A stretch of DNA of 64,000 nucleotides from Flaccisagitta enflata (Eukaryota; Chaetognatha; Sagittoidea; Aphragmophora): positions 17,918,001 to 17,982,000 of the forward strand of contig OZ231128.1 of NCBI GenBank assembly GCA_965153355.1. The letters run 5' to 3'. Position 1 is the stretch's first letter; every line of letters begins with the position of its first letter. The notes beneath the pieces are model-generated. The model did no database searches and was not told the DNA's origin. It was given only the letters and a program-made list of their open reading frames with translations. Shown here piece by piece: positions 20,470 through 33,200 of the stretch. Both the position numbers and the translations under genes were made by a program.

Positions 20470-21870
20470 TCTCACGCTCAGTGACAACTTGAAAAATTCA
20501 AATCGAAATTTTCATTGGAACCAAATAATCCGTTATCCGTTTGTCGATATATGCGAATAGTAGCGAGTAGCGGTATGCAAGTGGACACAATGGACGATTG
20601 CCAACGCCAAGCCGCTAGTCGAGAGAGATCTGGATCTCTCGAGACATGACGACTACAGGAGCTAACCATTTGCATCAAGAGTTATCAACTACGAACATCA
20701 ACGGATGGAATTCTTCACTTTTTTTTGGTCTAAAAAAGAAAAAAAAGAGCCTAAAATGAGGAGGAGGAGGACAGGATTAGAGCTTGCGAGGAGTCCTCTG
20801 CCGGAACAAGGATCGAAAAACTCAGTTCATTTGTTTTGTCCCCATTTAAGTTACTTTCTGAAAGATTTTGGATATAAATGTTAAATAATAGACATGTACT
20901 TTGAGCTACCCTCTTAACAATTCGTTTGTGACCAGGGACATATGACAATGGCCGTTTCTGTTCACTTACAATAACTTTGCTGAGTTGCGCCAGTTTTGAG
21001 GGCACATTATTTTGGCAACAGGATAGAACTTAATAGAAAGTTTTACAAAGGTAAGTCAGCAATGTTAATTGGTCAGTACTCGGTTGTCTACTTAACTCCA
21101 AGGCCGAGAAACCTCGAACATATCTCGCCGAGGTAACCGCAAAGAGCAATCGGTATCAACCTCATTTGCATATTGCTGTCAGTGGTAACCCAGCCTTTAA
21201 TAAATTTTGGAAGGAGTTCTAAGATTTGCGACAGTATTGTATGCGAGGGCACTATTGAATAGCCACCGGCACAGGTCCATCTTAAGGCACATAATACTAA
21301 ACCGTCGATTATCACGGCCTTTATCTATGAGTCGATTGCAATGAGACAGGTCCATAGAGGTGAATATATTCAAAAAAGAACACATATCGGTAACAAAAGA
21401 ACAGCGGACCCGCTTCTCCGTAAGCGGGTTCTACGTAATTTTGACAGGTGTCAATCATGATACCTCTTGTTGGATGCAGGGAATTTTTGAGCTATGATAC
21501 GGTTGGACTACTAGTCATTTGGGGACCTGTGCCAACTCAGTAACCCACTACGCTAGTCAGTCTGTTCGTCTTTTTGGCAGTCTAATGGTAACAGCTTTTT
21601 CACAGGCAGTATTTGAATCTCCGTGCCATATTTGCCCACACACACGCGACTTGAGTAGCCATGTATCTGGCTTTGTTGATTTTAATATTTGCACCATAGC
21701 CCCTGCCCACTCGTACGCAGCTCAGGTTGCTATGTATCCGGCCTTATTGATTTAAGACGTCAAAAAAAAAGAACATAATATAAATAAGACGGGACACATC
21801 TTAACCATCAAACAGCAACACTTAAACCTATGAAACCGGATGTAGAGGATTGCTCATTTAAGAACTAACA
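20470..21870. other. Intergenic, no gene supported
   Basis: No exon chain on either strand. A fragment of the GTCGCGTGC family (CGCGACTTGAGTAGCCATGT, CCCCTGCCCACTCG) lies at about 21640-21755. This region lies 5' of gene B. Confidence 0.4.
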
Positions 21871-21871
21871 A

Positions 21872-22090
21872 GGCCATCACCTTACAGTCGCGTGCGGTTG
21901 TTAAGACCATAAGACCAAAAGACTGAAACATTAAAAGACTAGATGTAAATTGTCTTGAAATAACTTAAGACGATTCAAAATGACGTAAAACAACGTAAAA
22001 AAGCTAAGCAAAGCTGAGCGTGACGGACAGACCGACCAACCAACCGACGGACAGAGCGGGTCATAGAGTCGCGTGCACGCGACTAAAAAT
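21872..22090. repeat. GTCGCGTGC-family repeat
   Basis: Begins ACAGTCGCGTGCGGTTGTTA, carries GACCGACCAACCAACCGACG and ends AGAGTCGCGTGCACGCGACT. It is a close direct relative of 8792-8940. Confidence 0.85.
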
Positions 22091-22449
22091 CGAAGAGAAA
22101 AGATTGTTAAAAAGCTGAAAAACTAAAGGCCACATCGAGAAATAACTTAACGTGGCCAAAAAATTCCTTAGAGACGACAATAATATGTACGCAAAGATGA
22201 GTTAGCGGGTCAGAAATGAATCAGTTAAACCCCACTAGCACTCCAGCAAACTCAACATCGACAACAGATCACACCTACTATGGTTGTGATTTCGCGATCA
22301 TTCCACGATATCTAGCTAGTTTTCTCTTAAGCTCCATGACGGGTTAAACATAACTCCCATAAACATGTATTTATTCCTTGAAATCCGTTAGGGTAGGATT
22401 TGATTGTACTATCTTGGAAAAAATAAAAGTCCAGGACGTTTTTTAATAT

Positions 22450-22760
22450 TATAGCTTTGATATATATGATTTGACATAAAAATCAGTGATTAAAATGAAG
22501 CTAATAAACAGGGCTAGCAAACGGCCTCAAGCCGAGACTCATAGCTTTATTCATTTAGATTTTATATTGAATAAGTGAAAATGTTGATTTTGAGAAATGG
22601 ACACAAAACTTGAATAGAATATAAACACATGATGTTTTGAGATTGTGTCGCATTGATACACAAAATTTGAAAGGAAAATTGGTGACCATTTTGAAGCTGT
22701 TGATCAGGGCTATCTATTGCCGCCAAGACTCATATCTCTAATCATTTAGATTCTACATCA
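22450..22760. repeat. Diverged direct repeat of about 190 bp
   Basis: CAGGGCTAGCAAACGGCCTC with AGACTCATAGCTTTATTCAT near 22515 is repeated as CAGGGCTATCTATTGCCGCC with AGACTCATATCTCTAATCAT near 22705. Confidence 0.6.
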
Positions 22761-22785
22761 AAAAGAGTCTGAGCCGGACTTACCT

Positions 22786-22905
22786 TCAACGGGGCCCTAG
22801 GCTTGACCGCTACCGCGGGGCCCCCCAACCCCCCTTTGTGGGCCCTTCTACCCCTTTTCCTCGGCTTTTCCACCTTTACGGCCCTCCCTTTTCCTCTACC
22901 AAAAG
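22786..22905 (-). other. GC-rich block with a perfect splice donor
   Basis: On the minus strand a Lys/Arg/Gly-rich open frame (FGRGKGRAVKVEKPRKRG) runs to CGTTGAAG/GTAAGTCCGG. The abrupt GC rise in AT-rich DNA and the repetitive GGGGCCCC content suggest a transposon fragment rather than a cellular exon. Confidence 0.3.
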
Positions 22906-23154
22906 CCCATTTGGGGGAAAATTGGTATTTATTTTTATTTGTTGATAACATATCACATCTTTTTGTTTTGTTTTGAAAAAATCTGACAGATTATAGTTTG
23001 TAACTTCATAATAAGCAATTTCAAATTCAGTAGTTCCCCTTTTAAATGAATATGTAAATGAATTTCTTTGATACCCCAATATTTCATTTGTAACAATGGA
23101 GCTTTTCTTTTTTTTTAGCTCTTTAATTTTCTTTCTTTCTGTTTCTTTTTGATT

Positions 23155-23217
23155 TTGGGTCATTCTCTCCCTGTCTTTCTCTCTTACTTTCTTTCAATCT
23201 ATTTCTTTTTCTTTCTC

Positions 23218-23285
<68 letters not shown>

Positions 23286-23288
23286 GAT
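23155..23288. repeat. (TTTC)n microsatellite
   Basis: TTTC tetramers, with a CTCT-rich lead-in. Confidence 0.95.
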
Positions 23289-23475
23289 TCTCAGAAATTG
23301 TAAAAAATTGTGTGGAGGTATTTACTTCAAAATGGTTTGATACTCTTTACCAAGGCATGCCCTTACAGATGCATGCGATTACTAAAAAGTTATTGATATT
23401 GGGCTTACAAAAATAGTCATTATTTGATAAAATTTGAAATAAAATGGTTCTTTTATCTAGCTTGGACTTTTTTTT

Positions 23476-23621
23476 TCCAAGATAGTACCAACAACGACCA
23501 AGTCAGATACAGCCTCGACTGTGATGAGATGCCGTTTGCCTTTCAAATGGTCGAACATTGTACAACCATTAACTTAGGCTTCGCGTTTACAAGTAGCGTT
23601 CAATGTCATCGACAAATGTAA
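23476..23621 (+). other. Possible terminal exon, plus strand
   Basis: After a run of T and CCAAG the frame reads STNNDQVRYSLDCDEMPFAF, then VEHCTTINLGF and SSVQCHRQM before TAA. It is Cys-containing and protein-like, but no partner exon was found. Confidence 0.25.
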
Positions 23622-24037
23622 AAGGGAGCCTGGACACAATCCAAAAACGCCGTAAAACGGTCGAGGAAAATCCCTTAAAGTCGTCAATCTAGGATTTTCG
23701 CAACAATCTCCCTTCTTGCCCTACACCATCACTCTTATTCTTTCCTTCCCCATGGTTTGCAGATTTTCTCTTCCACGGTCGCAAAATTTCTTCTATTTTT
23801 TTTCTCCCTTAAATCTGGGCGACGAAACTCACCAATCAAAAATATGTCCGTAAACGCATTAAAACTGATTCAAATGGATTTGAAGAAAGTAAGTCTTATG
23901 TGTTTTTTTTTATAATTAACTGCTCATGTGGAAGCAGAAGTGTGTCTATTTGCTGTTTACAAGTTAAGGAATCATACAATATCGCTAATACAGGCTGGAA
24001 TATATAGGCATTATGTTAAATCTGGTTTTGGCCCTTC

Positions 24038-24272
24038 TTAAACTTGTGGGCATGGACCAACTCTTGGACATTTCCATTTGGTCAAGTCCAGTTTAGGTAT
24101 TTTGATAAAGTCATTGCAGCTGACCAAGTCGCGCTTCTTGACGTAGTCAAAGGCATTTTGCGGCACTTTTTCGATGTCGTCAGAAGAGTCGCAAATGAGA
24201 CGTGCCAACGTGAATTTCCGGATCTCATTTAATTGCTCCGGTTTGAATTGACCAGCCGCCTCAAACCAAAAC
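24038..24272 (-). CDS. Heme peroxidase exon 12 (terminal)
   Basis: Acceptor GATAAG at 24273-24274. It encodes the family C-terminus: FWFE, then [26 protein letters not shown] and [12 protein letters not shown], ending in a short Cys tail and TAA at 24038-24040. Residues 590-666 of the visible protein. Confidence 0.92.
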
Positions 24273-27200
24273 CTTATCGACAAATAATTCAGAGAACTTT
24301 GGAAAAGTGTAGTAACGGATGTAAAAGGAACTGCATAATACAATTTCTGTTATTGCCAGATTTCTGTTTTCGCCAGTTGAACTGATGTGTGTTTTAAGTG
24401 CACGCCAGGGATGTCATTTTGTAGAACAAGGCTCTTTTCGGTTGACGTACATTGCTCAAAATTAAATTTACTACAACTTTCCCACAATATGTTCTGCAAG
24501 AATGTTGCTCATTTCGCTTCCTATGGAGCATCACAGGGTTGTAACACATGGATACGCCCCCAAACAACGGCTAAATAAGCGGTATTCTTACGGAACATAT
24601 GGGAAATTTGTATCAAATTTAAACTTAAGAAATGTTCGCTCAAAAAATCTCTCAACATATTGATACTTTAGTGAGAATACATGAAAATGTGTTTCTATGG
24701 CAACCAACCATCATGGGGAATAAATCGTTCTTTTGATAGTTTCTATTCCAAATATCAGTCCTCTAACTTTATTTCTCTTCCCATTATACTTGCCCCCGTC
24801 ATCTCAAGTCTAGACATGATCTACCTGTTATATCTGTTTTTTTTAAAGGGCAATGTTGTCACAAGTCATAACTGACAAGAAGCAAGTTAGACCATTACGC
24901 GTTACCTGTCGCCGTCGCGAAGTCTCTTGAACTGATCCGCCATCATCAGACCGAATGTTTTCCCAACCTCGGCACCTTTTTCAGGCTGAATACGTAATAG
25001 GGTGAAGTGGGGTAAAATGGGTCACTTTTTCGAATGTTTTTTTGATATCGCTTAATTTTTTGAAAAAATGAAGAATTTTACGAATGGTTATGGACATTGT
25101 GTGTTTCCTCTACTACCACGAAAAAGGAAATTGCCTCCAAAAAGATCTGTGAAGGGGGCAATCCTCCTTTTATCTGAACGGGTAAGTGACCCATTTTACC
25201 CCACCCAGGTGGGGTAAAGTGGGTCACCTACTTTTTTTTCAATAATATCCACAATTTCTTTATCTCAAGTGATCAATTCCTACGTATCAGTAAAAAAAGA
25301 AAAGTTTTATATTTCAGTCAAGCCAAAAATATTATCAAACAGCAACTATTGTTGAGTTTTGAATAAAATGATATGCAAATGATGTTTTGACATCAAATCA
25401 ATAATTTTCATTAAAAAACTTTTAAAAAGGATGGAAAAATATAAAAATGAGAAAAATGAGCTTTGTATCACGTGCTTTAACCCATGAGCAGGGATAGCAA
25501 GCTTTTCGCTGAAAATTTGGTGATTTTAGCAGGGTGACCCATTTTACCCCACATTACTAAAAATTATTTTTTAGCTAAATATAGAGAAAAACTGAAAAAC
25601 ATCACTGTCCACGTTTGACCACCCATCCGTAGTACGTAGGCGATGGGCAATGATTTTCTTCCTCCATTTGGTCTCTACAGCAACCAGAAGTTGGTTTCAT
25701 GATCAGCGACGCCGAAATCTTTTATTTGTAAATATTATTGCATTACGCATCAGTGCATTTAAGAAATGGGGCAAATGTTTGTCTTGGAGTACCACAAGGC
25801 ATCCTTCTTTTCATAACAGATGAAAAATTTGCTTCATTTCACTAGGTTATTTCAGAATTTAAAAAAGAATTAAGTGACCCATTTTACCCCGCTGACCCAT
25901 TTTACCCCACTCTACCCTAGTCACAAAAGCGTAAGATGTGAGTGTATGTGAGTGTGAGGTGGTGAGAGGGGCAGCGGCCTAGAAGGGGCCGATGACCTAT
26001 GCTTATCTAGTAAGTGTGAAAGTAAATGGTAAAGCCTTGAGCTTGGAATTTGGGCTTTGAGGATAGAATGGGGACTGCAATTTTGACTTAGAGTGTTAGA
26101 GGCTCGAATTTTGGCCTTGAGGCTGGGTTTTGGGCCTTGAGGCTGGGTTTTGGGCCTTGAGGCTGGGATTTGGGCCTTGAGGCTGGGATTTGGGCCTTGA
26201 GGCTGGGATTTGGGCCTTGAGGCTGGGATTTGGGCCTTGAGGCTGGGATTTGGGCCTTGAGGCTGGGATTTGGGCCTTGAGGCTGGGATTTGGGCCTTGA
26301 GGCTGGGATTTGGGCCTTGAGGCTGGGATTTGGGCCTTGAGGCTGGGATTTGGGCCTTGAGGCTGGGATTTGGGCCTTGAGGCTGGGATTTGGGCCTTGA
26401 GGCTGGGATTTGGGCCTTGAGGCTGGGATTTGGGCCTTGAGGCTGGGATGGGGGGGTTACGAAGAAGGAGAAATTTTTGCATATGTGAAAGCTTAGGTCA
26501 TCGGTCTCTTTGGGGCCGCTGCCCAAAAAGGGAAGGGGCTGTTTGGTGACCGACTAATGAGTCTATAAGAGGCTGTTGCTTGACGTTTAAGCACAAAATC
26601 GTGAAAAGGCATGATTCCGACCCTGCCCACCCCGTTCGTGACTGATGTTGATGGCGAAGTTTCCTTGTTTCAGAGAAGTTTGTTTCATATGTACGTTCGT
26701 TCGTTCACACGTTGGTTCGTTTGTTTCATTGCCCTTTTCAAGAGGAAAATCTTGAAATAATACCTTCATATTGGTTAACAAGTCGGTCAACTCACCATTT
26801 CCAAAAATCCGCCGACGAAAAGATCGATTTGAGAAATGTCGGGATAAACTTTCCTCAAATCTTTTCTCCTCTCTGCCGGAATGTGGACAAAGTCGGGATG
26901 ACTACCGAATTCAGCCCAATTCTTCGCCACGAACAGTCCGTAATACCTAATGTAGAGGAAAAGATGGATATGGATTTCAATGTTGTGCAATGGCTCATCT
27001 AAAAGATCTTTAGTCGCGTGCTAATTAACTCTATAAGCCACTTTTCGGTCCGTCGGTCCATCCGTCCGTCCAAATGTTGTTTTAAAGGCTTTTTACCGCG
27101 TCTTTTAAGTCTGAATGGTAGAGAAGAGACTTGGAGCTCTACGCAACCATTTTAAATGTCCTTGTGAAAACAAATGTTTGTAAGTCTGTCTGCCTAACTT

Positions 27201-30200
27201 TTTTTGAAAGCGCCGACGCACCCGACTTGGGTACGGTCTAATGACCTTGGTTTTTTTTTTTTGCAAACGGATGAGATAACTAGGGTGCATTGGGGCTTTT
27301 TGCCAATCAAGGCATCCTGACAGGCTGGCACGCACTCCCATTTTTGTCTGTCAATATCTCTTTCTCTAGCTTTCTGTGCCAATTCTCTCTTTGGTTGTGT
27401 TTGACTATCTGTTTTTTTTTCCTCTTTCTTTCCTTCTATCCTTCTTTCTTTCCTTCTATCCTTCTTTCTTTCCTTCTATCCTTCTTTCTTTCTTTCTTTC
27501 CCTCTTTCTTTCCTTCTTTCCTTCTTTCCCTCTTTCTTTCTCTCTCTTTCTTTCTTTCCCTCTTTCTTTCTTTCCCTCTTTCCTTCTTTCCCTCTTTCCT
27601 TCTTTCCCTCTTTCCTGCTTTCCCTCTGTCCTTCTTTCCTTCTTTCCTTCTTTCCCTCTTTCCTTCTTTCCTTCTTTCCCTCTATCCTTCTTTCCCTCTT
27701 TCCCTCTTTCCTTCTTTCCCTCTTTCCTTCTTTCCCTCTTTCCTTCTTTCCCTCTTTCCTTCTTTCCCTCTTTCCTTCTTTCCCTCTTTCCTTCTTTCCC
27801 TCTTTCCTTCTTTCCCTCTTTCCTTCTTTCTTTCCTTCTTTCCCTCTTTCTTTCTTTCCCTCTTTTTCTTTCTTTCCCTCTTTCTTTCTTTCCCTCTTTC
27901 TTTCTTTCCCTCTTTCCTTCTTTCCTTCCTTCCTTCCTTCCTCCCTTCCTTCCTTCCTTCCTTCCTTTTTTCTCTCTTTCTTTCTTTCTTTCTGCTTCTG
28001 TCTTGCCTCTGTCTGTCTGTTTCTTTCTTTTTCTTTCTGCATTTTTGACTTTTTTCCAACATTATTAGTAATTTGGTAGATTCATTCATAAAAGACGTTC
28101 ATTCACAGAGGACGCAACGTTGGCCTTGTTTCTCTGCAGATCTCAATAAGTCGAAAATGGCTCTATTCCCGGACAAGTGACAGAGGCCTCGCCCATCCGT
28201 CGGTCCGTTTGTCACTAACGCACTTGTCAAATGATGTAGGAACACGTTACCACGCACCTTCTGTAGTCCCAATAAGATCTTATTCCTTGTTCTCTGCCGC
28301 GCTGGATGTTGAGAGCCACAATGTCGGTGGAGATCTTTTGATTGAGTTGGAAAAGCATCGATCTAGCCGAGTCGGAAAAGCCGCTTTCTAACGCATCCCC
28401 GGCCGGTTTTCCTTCGCTGAGAAGCATTCCGCGCATGTAAGGATCGGGACCACCTTCGTTGTACACGCGGTCGGGAGCGTGCAAAGTCTCAATCAATTTT
28501 CGGTGACCCTGGATAAAACGGGCTTTTTAAATCAAATTTCTTAATTTAAACAATCAGTGAGAATTGCACTGACTACATAATTTTAACTAATCATACAACA
28601 ATTATTGAATTCTATTCATAATCATTTATCTTTATCTACATATATCTTTTATTTACATCATAATGTTAGATTATGATTATAGTTATATTTCATACACATA
28701 AATTAGTACCCTTCATATATCTACAGATTCTCCACATAATTGGCTTAGAAATATTTCCGAGCTCTTTGTAATTGTTACTCACCAAAGGAAATTCGGAATA
28801 TTGCTGGCCTTATCTCACAGTATCAATAGGTATTTCCGATCTCTTTGTAATTGTTACTTACCAAAGGAAATTCGGAATATTGCTGGCTATATCGCACAGG
28901 ATCAATAAGTATTTCCAATCTCTTTGTAATTGTTATTCACCCAAGGAAATTCGGAATATTGCTGGCCATATCTCAAAGTATTAATGGGTATTTCCGATCT
29001 CATCGTAATAATTACTCACCAAAGGAAATTCAGAATATTGCTGGCCATATTGTACGGTATCAATAGGTATTTCCGATCTCTTTGCAATTGTTACTCACCA
29101 AAGGAAATTCTGAATATTGTTGGCCATATCTTATAGTATCAATCGGTATTTGGGCATGACCAAATCGGCTGGCAGCGGCAGCAAATTCGTTGGTTATTTG
29201 AGGGTCGACTGATGAGTTGTACCTGAAACGAATGGCTCAATGACACCAGTCACGTAATGAACAAGGCCGGAAGTTTACACATCCAATAAGTAGTCGCTGT
29301 CGGTTGGGCAGGGGCAGGGGCAGCGATGGGGCGGGCAGGAGCAGTAATGGGGTGGGCAGGAGCAGTTTGGGGCAGGGCGGGGGCATTCTTTCGGGTTACA
29401 TAATCTACAAGCTTCCATTATCGCGCTCAATGAATGCAATTTCTGAAAATAACTCTCTCATTTGCGTATCATTGTATACTGTGTCTTATAACTGCTTTGG
29501 ACACATGGCTTATTTGTAATCCTTCCGATAAGTTTTATTGTAAATCGTCATTTCCCCCACAATGTTCGGAGAATATATTCATTTTCATTTTTCATTTTTA
29601 ATGCTCAGAAATCACCATTACAGTCGATTTCGCGTTGTAAACCGACCTTCCTACATACCAATCTACCAAGGGACACACCCTCTTATAGAGACACTTAGCC
29701 AGCGATTAAAAACGGATGGACTAATGACTAATGAGCCCACTAACCAACCAAAAAACCGGGAGAATGTTAATCGCATATGTCTCAGCAAAGCCAACAGTTT
29801 GTAAAGCAATTTCTTCCGCGACAAATTTTTTTTAAAAAAGCAGCCCTTACTCGCCATAATCTCGGATCTCATCGAAAATCTTTGTCCCGACTAATCTCGG
29901 AAAAAACTCGGTGAACAATATGTTCTGATAGACGGCAATCAGAATCTTTCTGGCTTGATAAAACAAAGTCGGTTGCATGGCCGGCTGAGACCATTTGGGA
30001 TTGATTTTGGCCAAACGGTCGACGAAAATATTGTGTTGGCGATGGAAGAGCGTGTGCAAAACCAAGAGACCCACGTTCTCATTCACACGTTCATCGCCGG
30101 AGAGGAAGCACTGAGGAATAGAAAGACAGGAATGTCAGGATGTCAGCGATGGCATAAAGTTTGAGTGTGGATAAAAATCGCGCAATCGTGAAGTCCAAGA

Positions 30201-33200
30201 GAAATTTTAAAAGGGAAGAAGGTAAATGATAACTAATTATCCAAGGATCGCACATGGTCAGCGGTACCCGATGCCCTGCTTGGAAGGATCGGCTAAAGGA
30301 GTGGAATAAGAGCAGGGCAGTGGCCCCAAAAAGCCAAGGTCCTGTAGAACCCAGGGGTGAATTTCCAGACGTCCTGAGAGGGTATATTACCTAGTTATCC
30401 AAGGATCGCACATGGTCAGCGGTAACCGATGCCCTGCTGGGAGTGATCCAGTGATGAAGCTGAGTGATAGCAGGGCAGCGGCTCCAAAGGGCCGATGTTC
30501 TGTAGAACAGGGGGGGGGGGAATTTCCAGACGTCCTGAAGGGACATATTTACCAATTGACCAATTTAGGCCACTGAAGGCATATTTTAAGGCTGGAGGGC
30601 AGAATTAGGGCTTGGAGAGCAGATTCGAGGTTTCGAGGGCAAATTGGAGCCACGGAGGACTGGTTTGATGCTTAAGGGGCTAATTGCAGGTCTGGAGGGC
30701 AAATTTGAGGTCTGGAGGTCAGATTTGAGGCTGAGGGGGCCGATTATAAGTCTGGAAGGTTGATTTGAGGCCTTGAAGGCTAAATTGAGGGCTGGGAGGG
30801 CAAATTTGAGGTCTTGATAGCCAATGGGGGGGACAGATGGAAGGACAGACGGAAGGACGGACATCTGGAAATTCCCATCTGTGTTCTACAAGACATTGGC
30901 CCTTTGTGCTCTACAGGACTTTGTCCCCTTTGGGGCCGCTGCCCAAAAAGCTGGTTTGATTGCTTGGAGCCCATGAGGCAATTAGGGGCCAATTTGGCGG
31001 GTCCAGGGGCTCATAACAGATCAGAGATAAAAGACTTGGGAGGGCTGATTCTAGGCCTGACAAGGCTGATTTTAGGCTTGAGTGGGTTGATTATGTGTCT
31101 GAGAAAACTAATTTTGGATCTGATAGGCCTTATTTTAAGCCCGGGAGGCCTAATTTTAAACCCGGTTAGACTGATTTGGGGCCTGAAAAAAGGGGACAGA
31201 TGGTTGAACATACAAACTTCTTAAAATTCACCCCCGTGTCCTACAGGACATCGGCCCTTTGGGGCCGCTGCCCAAAGGGAACAAAATGAGGAAAAGGGAA
31301 CAAAATGAGGAAAATGATTAAGTATGAGTCACAAAAGCGTTTAACGGAGGTCGAGGGCAGTGGCCCCTAAGAAAGCGATAGTCATTCACACTGTTCCCAT
31401 ACAGCGACTTAATCAGACTTGAGTGTCTGGGTTGGTGATTGATGGGGAAGTGTTCTCCAATATTATGGGAACATCAGCCACTATCTGGTAAGTTTTTTGG
31501 AAAGCAAAATTTTCATAAAACACCCCTTGCTGCCTGGAAGGAAAACCGGTCAGGTGGTGGCTTTTTCATTTTCATAGTTTACCTTGTTTTTTTCATAACT
31601 TTGGAACGGATTGATCAAAATACCTGGGATTGGACTCGTTTGCAAGATATTTTGAAGTAGATTACGAAAAATATATCAACAAGGCCGGATACTCGGCTAC
31701 CCCAGTCGCGTGCGGGTGGGCAGGGGCCATAATTGAGGACACTCCATCATTTGGGCAGGAGCAGTGAGGCCAAAAACCGCAAAAACCAAGTAAAGTGTGA
31801 CGGACGGACCGACGGACCGACGGATGGACGGACCGACGGACCGACGGACCGACCGACAAAGCGGGGTGTAGAGTCGCGTAGCACGCGACTAAAAGTGGGT
31901 TGTCACCTTGCAAATGCTCTCTTGAGGCTGTCAAAAGAGACCTAAATGGTAAGAATTGTCAAAAATGACAACCCATGATTTTTTATGTCAAACGCAAGAG
32001 TCGTACCTCACTGCTCTATAACTGATCCGGGATGACTTATTATTGACTAAGTTGATAATTTGGGACCCAAAGGGCCCACCAACAGAGCTCTCAGGGCCCG
32101 AAATTAAAACAAAAATGCTTAAATCAATCTAAATATTGACATTCGTGTTTATTCCAAAAGTGCGCCAACGCACCTCTATCTAGAGCTTTGTCTCTTGGAT
32201 GGTTATTTGATTGGCTGGTTGATTGGTTCATTGATTGGCTGGTTGATTGGTCAGTTGGTCGGTTGGTTGGTTGGTTGGTTGGTCAGTTGGTTGTCAATGC
32301 AATGGCTGGTGAACTGGAACCTAGGAGGCATTATTCCCATGAATGATTCAACAAGCCCATCCCGAAAACTCCATGCGTCATCTGCGTGATTTTTGAAAAA
32401 GGCGTGACAAACATACGGGCTGATGGACCAACTGACAGATGGACAACCCTCCTTTAGGGATACGATGATGCATCTAAAAACCAATGGTGTCTTAAGAATC
32501 ATGTTGCTTATTTTCTAGGTGGTGATTCAATCCTGGGGAGAAAAGTTATCAAATAAGATGTGATTAAGCATTTGCTATCACTTTTAGCTATCTTTTTAGT
32601 CGCAGACTAGCGACTATAAGAGTTCGTCCATCCGTCCATCCGTTGGTCCATTGGTAATGATCGAGTCTGAAATTGCAAAAACACGCATTTCTGCCCCTGC
32701 CCACCCGTCCGCGACTGGTATTGGCCGTGTGTCCGGCCTTGTTTTAGTCACATGCTAGGCAACTCTACACCCCACTATGTCAGTCCATTGGTTGGTCGGT
32801 TGATCCCCTTTTGGGCAGCGACCCCAAAGGGGCGATGACCTATGCTTTCACACAGGAGAAATTTCTCCTTCTCCTTCTTCTTCTCCTTCCTCTTCTCCTT
32901 CTTCTTCTTCTTTTTCTCCTCTGTCCACCCCCTTCAAAGCTCATATTGTTGCGTTGAGGCCCAAATCCTAGTCTCGCGACCCAAATTCTAGCCTCAAGGC
33001 CCAAACTAGCCTTGAAGCTCAAATCCCCACCTCAAGGTTCAAATCCAAGCTTAGAGGCTCAAATCCCAGCCTCGAGGCTCAATTCCCAACCTCGAGGATC
33101 AAATCCCAGTCTCAAGGCTCAAATCCCAGCCATGAGGCTCAAATCTTGGCCGCAAGGCTCACATTCCAACCTCAAGGCTCAAATCCCAACCTCAAGCCTC

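Noticed and set aside
26100-26455. Regular 20-bp repeats suggesting a CRISPR array
   Set aside because: The units are contiguous without spacers, they are flanked by inverted ends, and the genome is animal.
27290-28089. Open frames rich in Ser/Phe/Leu or Lys/Glu/Arg around 27300-28090
   Set aside because: Translations of the pyrimidine microsatellite; the same applies at 17187, 41632, 54378 and 56053.
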